A stretch of DNA of 64,000 nt from Christensenellaceae bacterium (GTDB lineage: Bacteria > Bacillota > Clostridia > Christensenellales > Aristaeellaceae): NCBI GenBank assembly GCA_012518615.1, contig JAAYRU010000013.1, forward strand, positions 28,161 to 92,160, given 5' to 3'. Positions within the stretch are counted from its first letter, which is position 1; every line of letters starts with the position of its first letter. Below the pieces are notes generated by a model, which was given only the letters and a program-made list of their open reading frames with translations, searched no databases and was not told the origin of the DNA. Position numbers and translations under genes: made by a program. Shown piece after piece: positions 42,744 through 50,578 of the stretch.

Positions 42744-43253
42744 TCAACAATTATCTTTAATTACAAAATCCATACCAGCAATAGTTTCTTGGCTTTTTAC
42801 ATTGTACTTATCCTTATCAAAATCCTTTCTTATGGTTATTGTGTTTAGGCAGTCATAGCCCAGTTTTCTGTATAGCTTTATAGCGGGTAAATTCCTCGCC
42901 GCAACTTCAATGTACAGAGATTCTGAATACTGTTTTACTTGGGTTTCTAGCATAGTAACCGCTTGGCTCCCAAAGCCACGGCGCTGGTATTCGGGCAATA
43001 TAAACAAATCCTCAAGCCAATCTATTTGAGCTCCTCTGCTTGCTAAATGCGCGAAGCCTATGTATTTATCAACCAGTTTTATTAAATAAAACAAATGCCC
43101 CGAAGCTGTCCAGCTATTATAGTCTTCCATTGTTTCATCTGCATTTTGTACTTCGTTATTATGGCAAAGCCAAAAAGCCTCTATAAGGCTAAGCGCTTTT
43201 TCTTTTAAACTTTCATTTACTAGTACAAGTTCTATATCCACAATAGCCCTCAT
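42744..43253 (-). CDS. GNAT acetyltransferase
   Basis: The 169-aa protein has the GNAT motif A loop LFILPEYQRRGFGSQAVTMLE (Q-R-R-G-F-G at about residue 90) followed by YIEVAARNLPAIKLYRKLGY. No clear ribosome site precedes its ATG; it starts 8 nt after the GyrI-like gene, so translation is probably coupled. The acceptor is unknown. Confidence 0.88.
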   Translation of the reverse strand: MRAIVDIELVLVNESLKEKALSLIEAFWLCHNNEVQNADETMEDYNSWTASGHLFYLIKLVDKYIGFAHLASRGAQIDWLEDLFILPEYQRRGFGSQAVTMLETQVKQYSESLYIEVAARNLPAIKLYRKLGYDCLNTITIRKDFDKDKYNVKSQETIAGMDFVIKDNC

Positions 43254-43261
43254 TAAATTTG

Positions 43262-43894
43262 CTAAAGTTTTCTTATTGGTTGTCTTATAACAGTTTTTAG
43301 TTTTTCAGGCGCGGTTTTTCTTGGGTCTGACAGGTAAATTTCATGGTGTAATCTGTTTTCATTTATATCTGTTGCGTAACCATTCTCTTTTAAAAACGCG
43401 TTCATAATCGCGACAGACGCAGGCTCATCATCATATGGGCCTATATGCATCATTTGAACACATAAACCTTCGTCTATAGTTAAAAATACTGCTGATGAAC
43501 AGTCCATATTCTTCTTTTTTGACGCGGTTTCTACCGCCCACACGAAATTTTCCTCAGTTATAAAATCAGGAAGCCTTATAACGGAAATCCAGTTAAATGT
43601 AGACTTATCAGAATAATCTACGCCTATAACATCATCCTGCCACCAGAAGCCCTCAAGCGGCGGGACTACATATTCAAAAAAGCCTTCGATTTTGTAATCC
43701 GTTTTGTAGCTCATTTTAAGCGTATACGCTACTGAGTATAATATACCAACAGCCTGCTGATAAGCTCCGCCTTCTTCGTTAGGGTCGCCCTTGCCGCGAA
43801 CCGCAATATAATTTGCCTTTGGAACATCCACAATTTGCGGCTTGTTCTTTGGCATATAGTACTCTTTGTACTCTTTCTTAAAATCAAACGCCAT
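43262..43894 (-). CDS. GyrI-like small-molecule-binding domain protein
   Basis: The 210-aa protein matches the GyrI-like (SHOCT-independent) ligand-binding fold. Visible segments are VDVPKANYIAVRGKGDPNEE, a central YEYVVPPLEGFWW-like stretch (FEYVVPPLEGFWWQDD), and CVQMMHIGPYDDEPASVAIM. Such domains bind or hydrolyse small cyclic compounds. ATG 43894 follows GGGGGTG. It is first in a two-gene unit with a GNAT and has a shared-motif promoter. Confidence 0.85.
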   Translation of the reverse strand: MAFDFKKEYKEYYMPKNKPQIVDVPKANYIAVRGKGDPNEEGGAYQQAVGILYSVAYTLKMSYKTDYKIEGFFEYVVPPLEGFWWQDDVIGVDYSDKSTFNWISVIRLPDFITEENFVWAVETASKKKNMDCSSAVFLTIDEGLCVQMMHIGPYDDEPASVAIMNAFLKENGYATDINENRLHHEIYLSDPRKTAPEKLKTVIRQPIRKL

Positions 43895-43938
43895 GCTATT
43901 CACCCCCATTAATATTATTACTAACCCCTATATTGCAT

Positions 43939-43967
43939 AATATATCCTTTTTTGTTGCTGTATACAA
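43939..43967 (-). promoter_or_regulatory. promoter of the GyrI-like/GNAT unit (shared-motif type)
   Basis: Minus-strand TTGTAT and TATATT with a 17-bp spacer ending AAAAAAGGA. Confidence 0.7.
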
Positions 43968-44010
43968 CACAAAATCCCCGCTGTATAGCAGGGAAATATA
44001 TAAAACAGGC

Positions 44011-44937
44011 TTAAGGTTTGCCTGTGAGTATGTTTAAGTCTATTGTACTGGGCAATTCCTCTTTACTAAAGCTGTAATTGCCGTTTTCAGGGGTGAATGT
44101 GGCAAGGTAGTTTGTTTTTATGCCATCGCCTATATAGCAGCGAATTACGCAGTCTTCACTCATTTCCATGCCTGGCCAGCCGGTGAGCCTTTCGCCTGTA
44201 TCAAGCAGGGTTTCGGTTGTGCCGTTTTCTATATTATAGCGGCAGAACCTAAGGGTTTTTTCTACCATTTCGGTGTAGTATACATAGGCGCCATCGGGGC
44301 TGAAAGCGGCTTGGAAGTAATTAGTGAGCATAGGGGTATCGTCATAGCTTCTTATCGCGTATATCTCGCCCTTTTCCCCGTCCATAAGCATTAGAGGTCT
44401 TTTAGGCAAAAATTGCAGCTCGTCCATGCAATTTGGCATAAGCATATAGCGACCGTCCGGGGAGAATACTATGCCCTCCACGCCCATAAGCTTTGATATG
44501 GGGGATGTGTGGTAAAAATCCTCGGCATCGTAGCTTGCGCCGCTCTTTTCTATGTTAAACGTAAGCGGCCTTATGTTTTCGCCCCTTTTGGCAAACAGAA
44601 ATTCTTCGCTGGATAATAGCGCGGTATCGCCATCAAAAACACCCAACACTGTAAGCTCTAAATTCAAAAACTGTGAGCCCAGCAAAGGTTTTGTGCTTAT
44701 ATCGCTATCAAGGCCTATGTATTCGCTTGGGTTTGCTTCTATATAGCTTTGGCTTGCGACCGCTGGCGAATTATGCACGGTAAAGTTGTAGCTTGCGGTT
44801 GGATTTATAACCGCAAGTATGTTTATATCTTCCTTTGGAGAAACAAAACGAGGATAGTTACCCTCCGCCATGCTTGCTGTAAAAATAAGAGCGATAATTG
44901 CGCACATAATTATTATTGAAGTGTTTTTCTTATACAT
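44011..44937 (-). CDS. secreted protein with TolB/WD40-like repeats
   Basis: The 308-aa protein has a signal peptide (ending TASMAEG). At least two beta-propeller-like repeats contain FSPDGRYMLMPN and FSPDGAYVYYTE, each followed by strands. A later stretch, LRFCRYNIENGTTETLLDTG, is typical of TolB-like propellers. It may bind protein or ligand outside the cell. GGAGGG precedes the ATG. A Pho-box-like array lies 42 nt upstream, suggesting induction when phosphate is scarce. Confidence 0.7.
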   Translation of the reverse strand: MYKKNTSIIIMCAIIALIFTASMAEGNYPRFVSPKEDINILAVINPTASYNFTVHNSPAVASQSYIEANPSEYIGLDSDISTKPLLGSQFLNLELTVLGVFDGDTALLSSEEFLFAKRGENIRPLTFNIEKSGASYDAEDFYHTSPISKLMGVEGIVFSPDGRYMLMPNCMDELQFLPKRPLMLMDGEKGEIYAIRSYDDTPMLTNYFQAAFSPDGAYVYYTEMVEKTLRFCRYNIENGTTETLLDTGERLTGWPGMEMSEDCVIRCYIGDGIKTNYLATFTPENGNYSFSKEELPSTIDLNILTGKP

Positions 44938-44978
44938 AGATTCCCCCTCCTTTTTCTACTTACAATATGGCATATTTG

Positions 44979-45006
44979 TGTAAAATCCACTTGAAATATA
45001 TGTGAA
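44979..45006 (-). promoter_or_regulatory. Pho-box-like array upstream of the propeller protein
   Basis: Minus-strand TTCACA-N5-TTCAAG-N5-TTTACA, three hexamers with an 11-bp period. It matches the Bacillus PhoP direct-repeat pattern TT(A/T/C)ACA at the first and third sites; the middle one is degenerate. Confidence 0.5.
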
Positions 45007-45054
45007 ATCCTTTAGGGGGATAAGTTATGCGCTTATACTTAAGGAAATACCAAC

Positions 45055-45612
45055 CTAGCGTTTAATATCTCTAATCATAATATATTCATTACGCAATTTT
45101 CCGTCTTTAAAGCGAAAGGCGTTTACATTTGCAGACATAATTCTAAAGCCCATTTTTTCGTATAGAGCTCTGGCTCTTGTATTTCCTTCTATGAAACCAA
45201 GCTCTATTTGAGTAATATATTTATTGTTTTCGGCTATTTGTATTAATTCCTTAAATAATCTTGTTCCTATTCCTTGGTTCCAGTATTCCTGCAACAGGGC
45301 AATTGCGACGCTTGCGCGATGCCTTGTTTTAATATATCTACCCCACGAAATATTACAGTTTCCCGCAACCTTACCATCTACAAAGCACGCAAGCATTGCT
45401 TGATTATCTGAATTATTTATCCTCTCAATAACAGCTTTTTCATCTTCTACAGTAAACCCGTCCCATTCTTCTGGATATCTCATAATAAATTCAGTTTCAC
45501 CGGCTGCTTTATACAGATAATCCAGCATGGCTTGGCTATCCTCTTCTTTAGGGCTGCGAACCGTTGCAATTCTGCCGTCTTTAAGCTTAAATTCAAAACT
45601 ATCTATAAGCAT
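45055..45612 (-). CDS. GNAT acetyltransferase
   Basis: The 185-aa protein has VAIALLQEYWNQGIGTRLFKELI (acetyl-CoA loop Y-W-N-Q-G-I-G-T) and NTRARALYEKMGFRIM. ATG 45612 follows GGAGGATAAT; earlier in-frame starts overlap that site. It has a shared-motif promoter. The acceptor is unknown. Confidence 0.88.
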   Translation of the reverse strand: MLIDSFEFKLKDGRIATVRSPKEEDSQAMLDYLYKAAGETEFIMRYPEEWDGFTVEDEKAVIERINNSDNQAMLACFVDGKVAGNCNISWGRYIKTRHRASVAIALLQEYWNQGIGTRLFKELIQIAENNKYITQIELGFIEGNTRARALYEKMGFRIMSANVNAFRFKDGKLRNEYIMIRDIKR

Positions 45613-45647
45613 ATTATCCTCCATTTGCTGCATAGAGCAGTATACAT

Positions 45648-45676
45648 AATATAACTCTTTTTTGTCATCTACACAA
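45648..45676 (-). promoter_or_regulatory. promoter of the GNAT gene (shared-motif type)
   Basis: Minus-strand TTGTGT and TATATT with a 17-bp spacer containing ACAAAAAAGAG. Confidence 0.7.
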
Positions 45677-45684
45677 TTTGCGAT

Positions 45685-46260
45685 TTAGCTGAATTTATTA
45701 ACCCAATCCTCTTTATGTATAACAGTAAAAACAGAAACTTCCTCGGTACCGTACCTTGTTGTATATTCCCTATCGCATACATATTTAAAGCCCAGTTTTT
45801 CGTTTACACGCCTTGATTGATTATTTCTCTTAAAGTACCCGCAAAATACCGCGTCAAGGTTAAGAGTTTCAAAACAATAACTTATTACCTTAGAAGCCGC
45901 CTCAGGCATTATGCCTCTGCCCCAATAATCGCGACTTAGCGCATAGCCTATTTCTCTGCATTTAAGGGGCTTATACATTTCGCCTGCGTAATCCTCATTA
46001 TAGCGCTCTATACCTATTGAGCCTATTACCTTGCCGGATTCCTTGTATACAACAGCAAAGGTCTTTTTGCCATTAATAAACATATCAAGCACTTCTTTTG
46101 ATTCTTCCATGGATTTATGATGAGCCCAGCCCGCCATTTCCCCAACGCCGGGAACTTTGGCGTATTCATTAAGGTCTTCAAGGTCTGTTTCCTTAAAGGG
46201 TCTTAGTATAATATTTTCTGTTTCAAGCTCAACGCCTGTAATATCTATAGGTACATTCAT
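45685..46260 (-). CDS. GNAT acetyltransferase
   Basis: The 191-aa protein begins ETENIILRPFKETDLEDLNE. It has IGYALSRDYWGRGIMPEAASKVI with the acetyl-CoA loop, and QSRRVNEKLGFKYVC. AAGGATT precedes the ATG. It is closely similar in layout to the GNAT at 40842, so the two may be paralogues. A family A repeat lies directly upstream. Confidence 0.88.
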   Translation of the reverse strand: MNVPIDITGVELETENIILRPFKETDLEDLNEYAKVPGVGEMAGWAHHKSMEESKEVLDMFINGKKTFAVVYKESGKVIGSIGIERYNEDYAGEMYKPLKCREIGYALSRDYWGRGIMPEAASKVISYCFETLNLDAVFCGYFKRNNQSRRVNEKLGFKYVCDREYTTRYGTEEVSVFTVIHKEDWVNKFS

Positions 46261-46276
46261 TTTTTAATCCTTCATT

Positions 46277-46435
46277 ATACTAATCTCAGCCTAAATCAGC
46301 TTTATCTTGCGCGCCTTTTCCGATTTGTCTTTGCTTTGCTCAGTCAACATAGCGCCACTATGTTTCCTTCGCCAAGCTTCGCCAAATCAAAAAATTCGCT
46401 ACAATCTATGCGCTGTTTTAAACTGAGATAAGTAT
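46277..46435. repeat. dispersed palindromic repeat, family A, copy 3 (inverted)
   Basis: A 159-bp copy in the opposite orientation to copies 1 and 2; one end reads ATACTAATCTCAG, the other CTGAGATAAGTAT. It fills the gap between the Nudix stop codon (11 bp away) and the GNAT start (16 bp away). Confidence 0.85.
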
Positions 46436-46446
46436 TACAATTATTA

Positions 46447-46905
46447 TTAACATATTTTCCCTAATTTGATTTTACTATTAAGTTCCCACAGTGCGGTTTT
46501 ATTGCTATCGTGTGTTAGCATTTTTACCGCAGTATCATAGTCAACCCATGTATATTCCGTATGCTCATCAGACAAATGGATTTTTAAAGAATCCAGCTTT
46601 ACAGCGAAAGAGTACTCAGGAATTACAAGCCAATCCTCACCCCAGATTTTACTTGCTTCCTTAACGCAATGAGTTGGTATGCTGCACATAGAATCAAGAG
46701 GAAAAAATTTGTTATTAACATCTATTTTCGCTTCTTCATATGACTCCCGCTTAGCGGAAAACATTATACTTTCGTCCTCTTCCTCTCCGCCGCCGGATAT
46801 AAATTGCCATACATCCCTATCGCTTCTATGGAAAACGCAATAACTCACCTTATCATTTGCTATGTGAAAAGGTATTATTAGCACCTGATATTTCGCCCTT
46901 GCCAT
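46447..46905 (-). CDS. Nudix hydrolase
   Basis: The 152-aa protein contains a Nudix box, GGGEEEDESIMFSAKRESYEEAKI at about residues 37-60, with G-x5-E and R-E-x2-E-E conserved in spacing. This is the metal-binding helix that cleaves X-linked nucleoside diphosphates. The N-terminus (YQVLIIPFHIANDKVSYCVF) resembles dihydroneopterin-triphosphatase-like members. GAGGTG precedes the ATG, and the promoter is of the shared-motif type. Confidence 0.88.
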   Translation of the reverse strand: MARAKYQVLIIPFHIANDKVSYCVFHRSDRDVWQFISGGGEEEDESIMFSAKRESYEEAKIDVNNKFFPLDSMCSIPTHCVKEASKIWGEDWLVIPEYSFAVKLDSLKIHLSDEHTEYTWVDYDTAVKMLTHDSNKTALWELNSKIKLGKIC

Positions 46906-46960
46906 GTTTCACCTCTAATACATATGCGGATTACTATTTGCTGCCAAAGGCAGTGTGAAT

Positions 46961-46989
46961 AATATACTCTTTTTAACTTGTATACACAA
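46961..46989 (-). promoter_or_regulatory. promoter of the Nudix gene (shared-motif type)
   Basis: Minus-strand TTGTGT and TATATT with a 17-bp spacer ending TTAAAAAGAG. Confidence 0.7.
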
Positions 46990-47006
46990 TGCCAAACTTT
47001 AAGAAT

Positions 47007-48110
47007 TTATATAGAGCTATTCAACTCTTTAAGCAGCTTTACGCCCATAACAGTTGCGGGTATGCGGTAGCTTGGGGCAAGGTTAGATAGTATTACAACC
47101 GCATTGCCTGTCCCTAGGCTTATACCTATGTAAGAATTATAGTTTCCCGTGCCGCCGCTGTGCCACATTATGCCGTTACTACTATCTATTGCCCATCCCA
47201 TACCCATTTCATCTATATTTATATCCAACAACTTGTATTTTGCGTTATTTGTTTCAACCTTTGCTAGGCTATTTAGGCAGGCGGATATATGCGGGTTTCT
47301 ATTCAAAAGCATATCCGCATATTTAAGCATATCCTCTATATTTGATACTATGCCGGAGCCTGCGGGTATATAAGCATCGCCCTCTTGCCATTCCCAGTAT
47401 TTGCCAAGATCGCCCTCTGTACGCAATAGCCCTGTATAAGTAAGCCCTAAATCCTGCTGCACGAAGCTGTTAAAAAGGCTTTTATAATCCGTATTATAAA
47501 CATTTTCAAGCAGCAAGCCCAGTACAGCATAGCCAAAGTTAGAGTACTTAAAACCGTAGCTGGGCTTATCCATATTAAGGCTGCTCACTCTTTTTAGCGC
47601 CATATCCTTTGTTATGCCGTAATAGTCATTCCTGCCTTTTAGGAAGTTCATAATCATGGGGCTTTCAAAATAATAGCCCTTATAGCCTGAAGTATGCGTT
47701 AGCAGCTCCTTTATAGTGGGGTACTGTTTGTTTTTAGGTAAGGATAGGTATGTATCTATTGTAGAGTCTATACTTATTTTGCCTTCTGTAATGGCACTAT
47801 TTACTATAGCCGCTGTGAGAGTTTTAGTTACGGAGCCTATTTCGTATGTATGTAATTTGGCGGGTAGTTCCTGTGCGTTTTCACCATAAACCTTGTATGA
47901 TGGCTTTCCGTCTTTTATTATGCCTACGGTGATTTTTGCTTCGCTATTACCCTTTGTTGTATACTCAAGCGTATCCATAAAGCTTAAATGCGGTATTTTG
48001 CGCATATTATATCTACCATATAGCGCTAAACCGCCTAAAACTAGAGCTATACATAGTAAAACCGCCAATATTATTATAAATACTTTTTTTCTTTTGCTTA
48101 TTTTTGCCAT
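47007..48110 (-). CDS. membrane-anchored beta-lactamase/PBP-like serine hydrolase
   Basis: The 367-aa protein has an N-terminal membrane anchor (about residues 8-32) and an extracytoplasmic class C beta-lactamase fold: S-x-x-K in EIGSVTKTLTAAIV (about residue 93), YSNFGYAVLG as the Y-x-N motif (about 190), and HSGGTGNYNS as the KTG/HSG box (about 318). Relatives are D-Ala-D-Ala carboxypeptidases, esterases or beta-lactamase-like hydrolases of unknown substrate. GGAGAGC precedes the ATG. It is probably a single-gene unit. Confidence 0.88.
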   Translation of the reverse strand: MAKISKRKKVFIIILAVLLCIALVLGGLALYGRYNMRKIPHLSFMDTLEYTTKGNSEAKITVGIIKDGKPSYKVYGENAQELPAKLHTYEIGSVTKTLTAAIVNSAITEGKISIDSTIDTYLSLPKNKQYPTIKELLTHTSGYKGYYFESPMIMNFLKGRNDYYGITKDMALKRVSSLNMDKPSYGFKYSNFGYAVLGLLLENVYNTDYKSLFNSFVQQDLGLTYTGLLRTEGDLGKYWEWQEGDAYIPAGSGIVSNIEDMLKYADMLLNRNPHISACLNSLAKVETNNAKYKLLDINIDEMGMGWAIDSSNGIMWHSGGTGNYNSYIGISLGTGNAVVILSNLAPSYRIPATVMGVKLLKELNSSI

Positions 48111-48126
48111 ACTGCTCTCCGTATGC

Positions 48127-48702
48127 CTAATATAGTATTACCTTAATAGCAGTACATACCCCGCTGTTACAATCGCTTTCAGACACGCTGCATGCTGCTA
48201 TGCCAAGAGTAATATCCTCTAGAGCTTCAAGTGTTATTTTATCCCCCGCTTTAGATAGTGGAGCCAGCACCTCTATGCTGCCATCCGTATTTATTTTTGT
48301 ATACATAAATAAGTTTACAGGCGTAATAATAGGGTGCGAAGTTGCAAGCGCATTATTTATATTATCCAGACAGTTTGAATGATTTTTACCGTTATTATAA
48401 AAAAAGTCGAACATCTCTTTTCTACAGCAGGGGTGTATTAAATCATGCTCGCCTACATCGTCATATATTACCCTAAACATAGGTCTATATTTATTTGAAT
48501 ATATAATATCCCCTATATTTAGCCTAAGCGATTCATTGCAGTCTATAGTAACTCCCGGGGATAAAAACTCTGCCGAATCACCCTTCATTTCAGCAAAAAA
48601 ATCCACCACCTGCCCGCCCTCTATATCTATAATATCTATCTTCTGCCCCTTTAATACCTCTATTCTAATGCCGCTGCATGGGTTTATTATATATTCTTTC
48701 AT
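48127..48702 (-). CDS. DUF1989 (urea carboxylase-associated family) protein
   Basis: The 191-aa protein matches the DUF1989 family, often found beside urea carboxylase. It has an N-terminal beta segment KGQKIDIIDIEGGQVVDFFAE and a putative metal or active-site region HDLIHPCCRKEMFDFFYNN. A Cys-rich tail follows (ACSVSESDCNSGVCTAIKV), and the conserved NLFMYTKINTDG lies before it. No urea carboxylase or allophanate hydrolase gene is nearby. AAAGGAG precedes the ATG. Function is unknown. Confidence 0.75.
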   Translation of the reverse strand: MKEYIINPCSGIRIEVLKGQKIDIIDIEGGQVVDFFAEMKGDSAEFLSPGVTIDCNESLRLNIGDIIYSNKYRPMFRVIYDDVGEHDLIHPCCRKEMFDFFYNNGKNHSNCLDNINNALATSHPIITPVNLFMYTKINTDGSIEVLAPLSKAGDKITLEALEDITLGIAACSVSESDCNSGVCTAIKVILY

Positions 48703-48796
48703 AGTAAATCTCCTTTAAACTGCTTACAATGTTTATATGTATTTTATATAGCTTTTCGCGGCTTGTAAAGCAAGGGTAAGTAACGCAAAGGTAAAT

Positions 48797-48833
48797 AAAA
48801 ACTGCAATATAGTATATTACCATTGCAGTTTTT
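48797..48833. terminator. bidirectional terminator of the PII-antiporter operon
   Basis: AAAAACTGCAAT (48797-48808) and ATTGCAGTTTTT (48822-48833) form a perfect 12-bp stem with a 13-nt loop and U-rich 3' ends on both strands. Confidence 0.85.
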
Positions 48834-48874
48834 ATAGTGCATATAAGCTTTTGCTCTATATTAAAGAATAGCTA

Positions 48875-49213
48875 TTATATGCCGTATACATTGTTTACTG
48901 GCAGAGTAAACATCATGCCGACACCCGGTTTATCTATATCGCCCAGTATATTGCATACGGTTTCTACGGCTTTAGCCAGCACTTTATCATCGTCTATAAC
49001 GGTGAATATGGTCTTGTTGTAAGGCTTTGCGTCGTCCAAGAATAAGCGTATGGAGCCGAAAAGCGGCTGCGAGCCTCTGCCGCCGCCAGCAATGGCGGAA
49101 CCCATGCCTTGGCTGTCCAGTATGGTGGCTCCCTTTACGCCTATATCTACAAAGCTGTCGAGAATATCATCAAGATACTGCACTTCATTTAATACTATAA
49201 AAAGAACATTCAT
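48875..49213 (-). CDS. PII-like signalling protein
   Basis: The 112-aa protein has the ferredoxin-like PII fold. A first strand (MNVLFIVLNEVQYLDDILDSFV) is followed by VKGATILDSQGMG and a T-loop-like glycine-rich stretch (IAGGGRGSQPLFGSIRL). The end (KPGVGMMFTLPVNNVYGI) is like the PII C-terminal strand. It lies 15 nt after a cation/proton antiporter gene. PII-like proteins next to transporters usually gate them in response to nucleotides; here it may regulate the antiporter. GGAGG precedes the ATG. Confidence 0.8.
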   Translation of the reverse strand: MNVLFIVLNEVQYLDDILDSFVDIGVKGATILDSQGMGSAIAGGGRGSQPLFGSIRLFLDDAKPYNKTIFTVIDDDKVLAKAVETVCNILGDIDKPGVGMMFTLPVNNVYGI

Positions 49214-49228
49214 ATTTTTACCTCCTTA

Positions 49229-50431
49229 TTATGCGGGGATTTTTCTTTCGTGTGCTCTAAGCGCCCCGTTCTCTTCTCCCGCTCTTTGAATGGCAATCTT
49301 AGCCAATATGGGACCCATTATTTCGTACACAAGAACGCTGAACAGTATTACAGTTATTATAGCTTCGCTATACGCAGGAAGCTCCCTTGCAACTATCATC
49401 GATAGACCTATGGATATACCGCCCTGCGTAAGCAAGCTCATGCCGATATATTTGGTTACTTTCTTTGGCGCTTTCGTTTGTTTCGCGCCAATAGTCGCCC
49501 CTATAATTTTGCCGGCAGCTCTGGCTAAAATATAGCTTACACCAAGTATACCCACCTTGGACAGTATGCCTAAATTAAGCGCAGCGCCAGCTAGCGTAAA
49601 GAACAGAAGGTTTATAGGCGGAGTAAAATCGCTTATTAAGTTGAATACGCGGTTGGCGTTTTGCAGTACATTTACCGCAATGCCTCCTATCATCATGCAG
49701 GTTAGCAGCGATGAAAAGCCAAGGTAGTTCGCCGCTCCGGTGCCAAGGAATATAAAGCCCCATATAAGGGAAAGCATTTCATCCCTATCCCTCATCTTAT
49801 GTGAAGCATAGCTAAACACAGCGCCAATAATCGCCCCTAGTATTAGCGAGCCTAGTATTTCGTACAAAGGCGCCCATATTATCTGCAATAGAGAGAAGGT
49901 TTCAGCTCCGCTTGTTAGCCTTGCAATAGACATGGATATACCAAAGGCCATTATGCCAAGGGCATCGTCTATGGCAACCACTGGCAGTATTGTGCGAACA
50001 AGCGGTCCTTGAGCCCTAAGCTCTCTTATTACCATTATTATACCAGCGGGAGCCGTGGCTGCGGACATGCTTGCGATAACTAGGCTAAACTCAAAAGGCT
50101 GCCCCATTATTACATACATCACTAAGAAAACCACTAATAATGCGCCTATTACTTCCGCAACAGTAATAATAAATACATCTTTTCCCGTTTTCTTTATGTC
50201 TGCAAGGCGAAATTCACTTCCTACGCCAAAGGCTATTGCGCCAAGGGCTATTTCATTTACTATGCCAAGCCCTGACATCTCCCCAGTAGTAAACAGGTTT
50301 AAAAAAGAAGGGCCAAGCAACAACCCTGCCACAATGTAGCCTGATACATTCGGCAGCTTAAACAAATTCGCCAATTTTCCGCCTATAAGGCCGACGAGCA
50401 ATACAATGCTCAACTTAAATAGCAAATCCAA
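49229..50431 (-). CDS. CPA2-family cation/proton antiporter (Kef/NapA type)
   Basis: The 400-aa protein has about 12-13 hydrophobic segments. The N-terminus (GKLANLFKLPNVSGYIVAGLLLGP) is the CPA2 signature, and VVAIDDALGIMAFG carries the paired Asp ion-binding site. The RCK/TrkA-N domain usual in KefB/C is absent, so regulation may come from the neighbouring PII-like protein. The start is TTG behind GAGG. It exchanges Na+ or K+ for H+ across the membrane; ion specificity is unknown. Confidence 0.9.
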   Translation of the reverse strand: MDLLFKLSIVLLVGLIGGKLANLFKLPNVSGYIVAGLLLGPSFLNLFTTGEMSGLGIVNEIALGAIAFGVGSEFRLADIKKTGKDVFIITVAEVIGALLVVFLVMYVIMGQPFEFSLVIASMSAATAPAGIIMVIRELRAQGPLVRTILPVVAIDDALGIMAFGISMSIARLTSGAETFSLLQIIWAPLYEILGSLILGAIIGAVFSYASHKMRDRDEMLSLIWGFIFLGTGAANYLGFSSLLTCMMIGGIAVNVLQNANRVFNLISDFTPPINLLFFTLAGAALNLGILSKVGILGVSYILARAAGKIIGATIGAKQTKAPKKVTKYIGMSLLTQGGISIGLSMIVARELPAYSEAIITVILFSVLVYEIMGPILAKIAIQRAGEENGALRAHERKIPA

Positions 50432-50578
50432 TTTAATACCTCACCTCTATAGATTATTTTGCTTACAGTGTACTTGTACACTGGCGGAAGCATACACTAT
50501 ATTCCGTAAAGTTGCCAGTATATTAGCTGCGCCTTAAATACTAAGCCGAACATTAATACATAATAAATACAATTTATG

